From Fomitopsis serialis (Eukaryota > Basidiomycota > Agaricomycetes > Polyporales > Fomitopsidaceae): a stretch of 26,952 bases of DNA. The stretch is taken from positions 1 to 26,952 of the forward strand of contig NW_025955446.1 in NCBI RefSeq assembly GCF_022376445.1. Reading direction: 5' to 3'. The translations under genes and the position numbers were made by a program. Below, piece after piece: positions 20,120-26,952 of this stretch. The notes below the pieces were generated by a model. The model worked only from the letters and a program-made list of their open reading frames with translations. It ran no database searches and was not told where the DNA came from. Every line of letters starts with the position of its first letter. The stretch's first letter is position 1.

Positions 20120-21235
20120 TTAATCCGTCTCGAACTCTTCATGGGCGCGGATGGGCACGACACGGGTCCTCTGGATTTCTGCGTGCAGCGGTCCGAAGTA
20201 GCGCTGCGTATCGAAGCTCCACTCGAGGTTGCCGATGGTCCAGTGCTCCAGCCCTTCACGTACATTCGGACCGCCTCGTCCACGTCAGAGCCCCAGCTCG
20301 GCAGCTGGTCTCGAGCTTCCAAGAAACGATCCATGAGGGCGTCGAAAAGGTCGCCCGCAAGATTGACGGACGCCTGTACGTCCGCGTCCTGCTCATGCAT
20401 GAGCACTGTGACGATGTTGTTTCCGCCGATGCCTTGCGCCTGCTCTACGCTGTATGAGTAGATGTCCTAAGGGAGAATCCGGTTAGTTACACTCTTGTTT
20501 TGCCGAATGAGGACGACACTCGACCCACATTCGACCAGTTTACCATATCCGCGGTAGCCCAATACAGCACCATAAACGCCGGGTCGTCGAAGACCTCGTC
20601 CGGGAGGTCGACGCCCAGGCAATATTCGATCAGGGCAAAGCACGGGCGAACCGCACTGTTCTCGCGGCGTAGTGCCTGGTAAAATGCCGCGTCCAGGACC
20701 ACCCGCGCTCGCGGTATCCGGCCTCCTGAGCCACTGCGTCGATGTAGCCCTCGCAATCTCTCAGAAAACGTCGAACGCAGCCCGGACCCGCGGAGTGCAG
20801 CAGCCGGGACCTGAATCTGCTCGCCGCCTCAGTGACCGTGACAGTGGGTTGATAGTCATCATAGGATAAACAAAAGGCTCACTCCCTGGTCATCTTCGCC
20901 AACGCGGAGCCGTCGTCCAGGCTGGGTAGCGCAGGGCGCTCAGGAACGTGTCGCCGATGCGGCGCGCGCCGGCGCCGTCCTCTTCATCGCTGATGTCGTC
21001 AAGAACGAACAGGAGGTTCACGAAGTCGCAGCACGTCCGGAGCTGCTCGGGCCCGGCGTACGGGTAGGTGTACGAGGCGAGTAGCTCGTAGCACCCTTGG
21101 ACGAAAGCTGCGCGTTTGCGGTCGGAGAACAGCCGGTGGCTGTGGATCCAAGCCGAGGACGCGGCGGATGCGGGGGCGAGTGAGGGTTCTTGGAGAGCTT
21201 GAAGGGGCATGCGGCCAAGAGGTCTGGGTCGGCAT
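20120..21235 (-). pseudogene. TPS2: broken terpene cyclase copy, paralogue of TPS1
   Basis: The three-exon layout of TPS1 is kept on the minus strand. The intron before FRSRLL ends near 20812. The intron inside the NSE motif starts after NWSN with a gtgggt donor and ends in ccttag. Conserved motifs are all present: LDDISDEED (Asp-rich site), [19 protein letters not shown] (NSE site) and DTQRYFG. Against TPS1 it has four one-base deletions, near 21155-21180, 20918-20928, 20693-20706 and 20250-20255. The second leads to an early stop. The in-frame start codon of TPS1 has no counterpart; an ATG at 21210 gives a different, shorter N-terminus that happens to be in the main frame. As written it cannot give a full cyclase. 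Each lesion lies by a short G/C run, so sequencing or assembly error is an alternative. Confidence 0.85.
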
Positions 21236-21730
21236 GGACGCTATACTGGGAAATGGATGGAATAACCGGTACTTGGAGTCCCGAACGAAGTGCACAGCGG
21301 CCGTCTAGCGATGAATACGGAGTGGAGCATCAAGGGTATACTCGCGCAGACTCGCATGATAAGTCAACATGCAAGCAACGGTCAGACTCCGCCCGTCCGA
21401 CGATCACTGAGAAGTCCAGTATTACAAGTGTCGTACGCTCAACTGCATGCACTAAATGTTATTCATTGATTTATGTTGTCATCGTCATCATCACTCGCTC
21501 TCACCCTCAATGTAAGTTACATCCGTGTTACCCTGGCAGTGATGTTCTCGTGTCGCCGAGGTGGCAGCACATCAGGTATTGATACTCAGACGGATGTTCG
21601 TTGGGCTTCACAATTGTACAGTCGTCAAGTCACACTATCAAATTGTACATTGGCCACTCGAGGCAGTGCAAAACCAGGCTATGGATCCACTGATATACAA
21701 CGGCCCGGCGGGAATGTCGTAGATCGCATA
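21236..21730. other. Intergenic between TPS2 and NUC2
   Basis: No gene was recognised. The stretch lies upstream of TPS2 and downstream of NUC2, both on the minus strand. Plus-strand frames here lack family motifs. No TATA box or palindrome like those of TPS1 was found next to TPS2. Confidence 0.45.
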
Positions 21731-23032
21731 TCACAATGTCTTATTCTGGGCATTGAATGTAAGTGACAGAGAATGAGTGGTCAGTGTATATGCACAGCTC
21801 ACCATCTTAGGTTCGGGCTGTCTGAGGTTGGGGGGGCGTTCTCCTCTGAAGATGTCCTCATCATTCAGGGTATAGATACGTTCCCGGACAGCATCGAAGG
21901 CGCCAAACCACTTCCCCTTGGGGTCTAGCAACGTAATTCCCGCTCCCCTGACTGGCACGTATGGTTCAATAATTGGATGATGCTGCAGTGCCGCACTGGT
22001 CTTAGTGGACTTTGGCTTATAGGCAGCATCTGGACCATCGGAATCGCTTTCATCCGCAATTTGATCTCGCTCGAACTCGACGTACGTGAAATCCCATCCA
22101 ACAGCTATAATTGCGCTGCAGACCTTTTTAGGAGTGTTGTAGAAAGTGTCGCTGTTGAATGCATGTCGAGCTTGCTTCTTTGCTTGTTTATAGGCCCTGC
22201 CAAACGAGTCGCGTGTACGTTGAAGACCATGTTGCCGCCTCTTGACCTCCACGATGCATGCAATTCGAGATCCAACCACAGTCACCCTTATAGATTTCGC
22301 CATGGGGTCGAATGCCTCATGTCGAGTCAGAACGAGCGCGAAGTCTGTGATGCGTGTTTTGACCGTGCCTTTGGGTGGATTTGCCCGGCCAGACTGGACT
22401 ATGTCATGGGCACTGCTGCCAGCCTGAAGCTCGCCATGCACTGTGTCTGCATGACTCATGGTGCATGAGTAATCGACCCTACGCCGTTTGGTTATAGGGA
22501 ATGACGGTAGCTGACCTGAGCGTGTGACTTGTCCGAGTCTTTTGCCACGAGCGACTGGTTATTCCACTTCCCTGGTCTGGAGAATCCCGAATTCCCAGTC
22601 GTGCAACACTTTGTACAAGTTCGTCCTCCTCAGACTCCCCACTGTATGGTTCACTTCCGTCATCATCATTCCATGTTAAATCGGCTTCATCCTCCGCATC
22701 AGGGACATCAGTGGTGCTCTGTAGAGCGAATTGAGGCCACGAATCTGCGACAAATTGTTTGCCGCTGTGGCATAATTCTCTCGTGATCAAGTTATATGCA
22801 CCATAAAGCATTGATTCTCGCATATCCTTCCCGTTTTCTTGTGGGGCGCACATCATGATTACCAAGTCACGGATGCGCGGGAATTCATCCTGAAATTCCA
22901 GTATTTGCTTGCTCCAATGACTGGGTTTGTCCCCACCTTGCGGATTGTGCGGCGAGTGGACTGACCACCACTGTGTTGTACTCTTGTGTGAGCGTCAGAT
23001 TGATCGGATTTAGCAGCTTTCGGAGGCGGCAT
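21731..23032 (-). CDS. NUC2: PD-(D/E)XK-like orphan protein, paralogue of NUC1, with one frameshift
   Basis: Three exons on the minus strand: 23032-22516, 22454-21803 and 21745-21731. The introns are 61 nt (gtcagc to tgag) and 57 nt (gtgagc, branch-like actgac, cccag). Conserved with NUC1 are KPSHWSKQI, DMRESMLYGAYNLI, the acidic linker, TRITDFALV, VGSRIACIVEVKRR, a helix with KQAKKQARHAF, AVGWDFTYVEFE, LLDPKGKWFGAF and YTLNDEDIF. The D and E-x-K residues of the nuclease-like core are present. The N-terminal MPPPKAAKSDQ frame and the KPSHW frame differ by one base, with the change near 22930-22945 beside a CCCC run. This may be a one-base deletion, a missed exon or an assembly error. The downstream core is otherwise intact, so the gene may have a different start or be newly broken. 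Function is unknown. Confidence 0.65.
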
Positions 23033-23140
23033 GCTGCTTGAGAATGGTGTATGGCAGTGAAAATATGGTAGCTCAGGCTGTAGTAGTGATGTCCGAGTTC
23101 GTTCTGTTGGGATGAGCTGCTGGCGAGTCCGACTCAAGCC
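23033..23140. other. NUC2 5' leader region
   Basis: A minus-strand frame continues upstream of the chosen NUC2 start to an ATG at 23137, but the extra residues have no counterpart in NUC1. The start at 23032 was preferred because it matches the NUC1 N-terminal length better and leaves a leader after the TATA run. Confidence 0.4.
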
Positions 23141-23150
23141 TATATATATA
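23141..23150 (-). promoter_or_regulatory. TATA run upstream of NUC2
   Basis: TATATATATA, about 110 bp before the proposed NUC2 start codon on the minus strand, can act as its TATA box. The motif is symmetric, so direction is inferred from the neighbouring gene only. Confidence 0.45.
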
Positions 23151-23754
23151 TGTATCTATCTCTACCTATTGTGCTACGCGCGCCACTCAGCGCGGTCACA
23201 TGAAACACGATATGTCGATATGTGCATTCTGGTTGGGAAGCATTCTTGTGTTGTTGTACATGCCAACGTTATCATGCATGCCAGTGGCGATGGACACCAC
23301 ACAAACAAGAACAAGGCCGCGTGGTCCGATCTACCGGCCTGAGCAGTAGCGCAGGAAGTCGCACACTAGAATCAACCATGTGGTACATACTATAAGCGTC
23401 CTTGAAGTCGAACCGCCGCCGCCGCCACTGGCAACTGACGACAGCAACGACTTCTCTGACACCTACCTTCGCAAGTTAGCAGTGCCGCAGCCTGAGTCGC
23501 CGAATGAGGGCACCAATCTCCGTGTGCTATGTAGAAGACACCAAAGCTTCATGAGTGAGAAGAGTAGGAACACCGAAGATAAACTTCACCTCCATGGTGT
23601 AACGGGCATTATGAGTGGCGTTTTCGTGAAAAATTACTTACTAGGTAGGTCGTACTCTTGTGTACTTAGTTATAGTGATGCGACTTACATTCGCGCGCGA
23701 TGTGCGTCGCTGCTGGTCGCACTTTGCGTGTTCCACTGTACTCGTACACTGTGA
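23151..23754. other. Intergenic left of the minisatellite
   Basis: No gene was recognised. A plus-strand frame at 23380-23754 reads LEVEPPPPPLATDDSND and NDFSDTYLRKLAVPQPESP in its first third, which is protein-like. It has no ATG at its start (the nearby ATG at 23378 runs into a stop after four codons). Its end is only random-looking sequence before the repeat array. It may be a gene remnant or an internal exon. Confidence 0.4.
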
Positions 23755-24047
23755 CGACTTACTCATGCACTACGACGACTTACTCGTGCGCATACCGACT
23801 TACTCGTGCACTGCGCCAACTTACTCGTGCGCTACACCGACTTACTCGTGCACTACACCAACTTACTCGTACGCTACGCCGACTTACTCGTACGCTACGC
23901 CGACTTACTCATGCAGTATACCGACTTACTTGTGCATTACACCGACTTACTCATGCAGTATACCGACTTACTCGTGCATTACACCGACTTACTCATGCAC
24001 TGTGTTGACTTACTCGTACACTACGCCGCCTTACTCGTACAGTATAT
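23755..24047. repeat. 21-bp minisatellite, 14 tandem units
   Basis: Fourteen units with core GACTTACTCGTGCA follow one another: thirteen of 21 bp and one of 20 bp (unit 2), 293 bp in all. Units 8 and 10, and units 9 and 11, are near-identical pairs, showing a later 42-bp duplication step. Because 21 is a multiple of three, the plus strand stays open in all three frames and yields heptad-repeat shadow peptides. A partial unit precedes the array at about 23735. Confidence 0.93.
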
Positions 24048-24245
24048 ACCCAGTTAACTCACTTTACCCGGCGTAGTCTGTACTCGGTAGCTGACTTACT
24101 CGTAGTGAGACTTATTCGTAGCAATCATACACTTACTGTAGCTGGCTTACTCGAGCCGCGGCGATCATACACTTAGCACTACTGACTTACTCCGAGTTGA
24201 TACACTTACACCTTGCTGAATTACGCATTGATCGTACACTTACAG
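24048..24245. repeat. Degenerate flank of the minisatellite
   Basis: Decayed copies of the CTTACTCG core continue beyond the regular array, mixed with a second motif, ATACACTTA or GTACACTTA, that recurs about four times between 24126 and 24243 (for example ATCATACACTTACTG). The spacing is irregular, as in an old or mixed repeat field. Confidence 0.6.
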
Positions 24246-24399
24246 TCGACTTGCCAGCGGCTGCATCATAGGGTGCGTCCGACAGGTGCTTGCCCACTGT
24301 TAATCCGATCTCTGATGGTGCCGCAGCTTTCACTGGCAGACAACGAACCCCAGCATCCTCCGAGTCCTTCAGGCTTGCCCTTCCGTTTTGCCGACCAGT

Positions 24400-26425
24400 A
24401 TGGATCGCACAACCCGCGGAATCGATTCTTCTCGGGACCAGCAGCTCTTGAACGAGTTTCGTCTGCGGTATCATCAGTATGTGCGGAATGTTGAAGATAT
24501 CACGGTGACTTCGTCCGACCCTACTGTCATTGCTCGTCTTGGCGATGACATTATGCAATTCAGCCAGCTTGTTGAACAGGTAAGCCTTCTTATACCTAAC
24601 ATACTGCAAGCTGACGATTACCTTGATCTTTCTCCAGAATGCCAGTGTATTCGATGCTTCGGAGCTTACGATCATGCGGGATAGTCTTGGACTCCTTCGT
24701 CATGATGTCCACCTCCTCCACAGTGACAGCCTCGATCAATCTCATCATGGCAGGCCTGTCATCCTCACCCAGGTCCATGGTGGTGGGCGTGGCCGACCAA
24801 GGCTTGTCATCGACCCGACGTGGCTCCGCTGGGCATATGGCCACAAGTCTATCGCGGATATAGCGCGTTTTTTAAACATACACCGATCTACTGTACGAGC
24901 TGCTCTCATTGAGTATGGCATCAGCGAGTGCCGGTCTGATCCATTCGCTGGACGCGAAGGTGAACCGAGCTACGACGATGGCAGGAGCAGTATGGAAGAG
25001 GTGGAGAACAACCCAGGCGATGGCACACATGATGGATATGCTTCCGAATCTTCGGATGAGCATAACCAGGACTCCGAGACCAGGTATGCAAGTCTTTGCC
25101 GAGAGATACAGAGGAATCACGACTTCTTTCAGGGTTTCCGAGGCACAATCTGGCTGCAGATACTAGCTCCCGGGTCACCTCCTATACCCGACCTCTCACC
25201 GACATCAGTGACGACGACCTTGACACCGCTGTCCGGGAGCTCCGGGTACATTACCGCCGCGCCGGGGCTACCATGATGGTTGGCTTTTTGCGGGGGACTC
25301 TGGGCATCCATGTCTCGAAAGCGCGGGTGAGGCAATCCCTGCTTCGAATCGACCCTGTGCGGCGCGTGTTCGATCGCATCCGCATTGAACGCCGCAAGTA
25401 CCAGGTAGCTGGTCCGAACGCTCTCTGGCACCATGACGGCCAACATGGTATGTCTGTTTCGGTGTTAGGTCGCAGCGATTGCCTTCTGACGCACGCGGTG
25501 CAGGTCTTATTCGCTGGCGCATCGTCATACATGGATTCATTGATGGCTACTCAAGGCTTATTGTGGGTCTGCGCGCGAGCAACAACAACCGAGGCTCAAC
25601 TGTTCTTGATGTCTTTCTCAACGCCTGCCGAGTTTTTGGAGTACCGTCTCGTCTTCGTGGAGACCATGGCACGGAGAACATCGAGACAGCATGCTGGATG
25701 GACGATCATGTAGGGGCTGGAAGAGGCTCGTACATCTGGGGGCGGTGGGCCTATTCATGTGCCTCTACTACACACTGTACTTATTCTCGTCGCTTGCATA
25801 CAGGAGCATCCACAATGTTCGAATCGAGCGCCTATGGGTCGATGTCACAGCGCAAGTAACATCAAAATGGGCCGACTTCTTCACGGACCTCGAGCTCCGC
25901 CATGGGCTGAACATCAACAACATCGACCACATTCACCTCCTGCACTATCTCTTCCTACCCCTGATCAACACAGAACTGCTGTATTTCGTCTCAGGCTGGA
26001 ACCACCACACTATTTCTGGTGTAAATCGTACACCTTCCGATATGTTCGGTTGGGACATGTATGTCCACGGTATCCGTGGTGGCCAACTTCCTCCACATCA
26101 GCAGCTGTTGACAGACGAAGAACTCGAGTATTATGGGGTCGACTTCGAGGGTCTCGGAGAGGATGCCCTATTGGGCTCTCGCGAGGCGAACAACCCAGAA
26201 GACGAAGGTGTCTCATCATTTCTAGGCCGCATACCACCTGCCGAGCGCCTTAACACCATCGCAGTTGAGACTGGCGACACGAACTGGCCAGAGGAGCTGA
26301 TTCAGGGTTTGCAGGGCCTGAAGTATGCAGTGCAAGGCCGCGCAGACGACGAGTCCCTGACTGGATTATGGACAGCTTCTCTCGTCCTCATGTGTACTTA
26401 CTTTGGTGATGTTATGACGAATTGA
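24400..26425 (+). CDS. Integrase-core (DDE) protein with helix-turn-helix, transposase-like
   Basis: Five exons (24400-24579, 24638-25083, 25143-25447, 25504-25744, 25804-26425) give 597 aa. Exon 2 holds a helix-turn-helix: GRGRPRLVIDPTWLRW, then YGHKSIADIARFLNIHRSTV. An acidic linker follows. The catalytic core has the order D307 (WHHDGQHG), a conserved HGFIDGYSRLIVGL, D364 (LRGDHGTEN) and E399 (SIHNVRIERLW). The D364-to-E399 spacing fits the DD35E integrase pattern. Conserved C-terminal blocks are LLHYLFLPLINTELLYF and NRTPSDMFGWDM. The protein could cut and join DNA strands, or be a domesticated transposase. The third exon start (25143, after ccgag) was chosen to keep phase; the stronger acceptor at 25132 would put a stop in frame. 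No terminal inverted repeats were found around the gene, so no complete transposon can be drawn. Confidence 0.85.
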
Positions 26426-26952
26426 AAACAACTACCATACAGAATGCAGGCTAAGAGGCCAATGGAAAGGCAAAACCATGCCACTACGAAGACAAGGCAA
26501 GTACAATGCTAACATAGACTGGTGCGCGCAAACACGCACCCTGTCCCTGTATCTCCCTCCTTCACACTCTCGCCCTCATCCGCGCCATGGCACACCGACT
26601 TGCATCTCCTCTTTGATCTTCATGCCGTGTTCGTGGCACTCTACCGCTGCCTAACTTCACCTTTGCTGGTCCTCCGACACGCGCCTTCGCTCTCACCGAA
26701 ACATGCCGTGCACCCGGCAGCGCCCATTCTGTCTACCACTGCCCATTCTCCCTTTCCTCTGCGCACAGCCGAAATTCTGCATCTGCACGCCCGCCCGGTC
26801 TCGTCTTCTCCATGCGTGCCCTCTCGCACACCGCACCCGCTCTACTTCACTCGCTCTGAGCATGCGCACTTGGCCTTGTGCGGGACCCGCCGCGCCGCGC
26901 GCCCGCCCGCCTCTCGTTCACCTGCTAACGCATCCCGCCCGCCAAACCCGCC
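26426..26952. other. Right-end region, pyrimidine-rich, probably upstream of a gene beyond the window
   Basis: No gene is recognisable. From 26520 the plus strand is rich in C and T (CTCCCTCCTTC, CCCATTCTCCCTTTCCTC) and turns very GC-rich at the end. Such CT-rich tracts are common in fungal promoters and leaders, so a plus-strand gene may start to the right of the window. Confidence 0.45.

Noticed and set aside
10426..21235. Simple inverted duplication of a TPS-NUC block
   Set aside because: After reversing one side the order is NUC then TPS, not TPS then NUC, and the bHLH gene and H2 have no matching partners on the other side.
23660..24076. Heptad-repeat proteins from the minisatellite
   Set aside because: All three plus-strand frames are open simply because the 21-bp unit is a multiple of three and lacks stops; no start context or flanking domain supports translation.
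1..26952. CRISPR arrays, rRNA and tRNA genes
   Set aside because: The only regular array is a spacer-free minisatellite, and no cloverleaf or rRNA-like segment was found; T-loop-like GTTCGAA matches near 293 lack the rest of a tRNA.

Overview
The window looks like nuclear DNA of a filamentous basidiomycete, most likely a mushroom-forming agaricomycete. The recognisable genes are cut by many short GT-AG introns of about 40-85 nt, with exons down to 24 nt. Their products are a fungal Sec11, a fungal NCS1 purine-cytosine permease, fungal class I terpene cyclases and intron-rich integrase-core genes. No bacterial operons, rRNA or tRNA genes were seen.

The left end (about 0.5-4.7 kb) is conserved housekeeping sequence: SEC11 (6 exons, +) and an 11-exon purine-cytosine permease (+). 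A 374-bp TA-flanked terminal-inverted-repeat element sits in the permease stop codon. From about 6 to 23 kb the window is accessory in character: a fragmentary minus-strand gene with a bHLH helix-2-like segment (gene X), two paralogous 176-aa orphan genes (H1, H2), an intact terpene cyclase (TPS1), a broken terpene cyclase copy on the other strand (TPS2), and two paralogous proteins with a PD-(D/E)XK-like core (NUC1, NUC2). A GC-rich single-exon bHLH transcription factor lies among them. At the right end a 14-unit, 21-bp minisatellite precedes a five-exon HTH plus DDE integrase-core gene. The last 0.5 kb is pyrimidine-rich and may be the promoter of a gene outside the window.

Functional links are limited. 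SEC11 and the permease are independent housekeeping genes. The intact TPS1 could supply a sesquiterpene scaffold, but no P450, reductase or other tailoring gene lies nearby, so no full biosynthetic cluster is visible. H2 and NUC1 are divergent over a 544-bp shared promoter, and both belong to families duplicated in the window; this is the best candidate for an undescribed gene pair. All exon boundaries were read by eye from splice signals, phase and remembered family alignments. No database search was possible.
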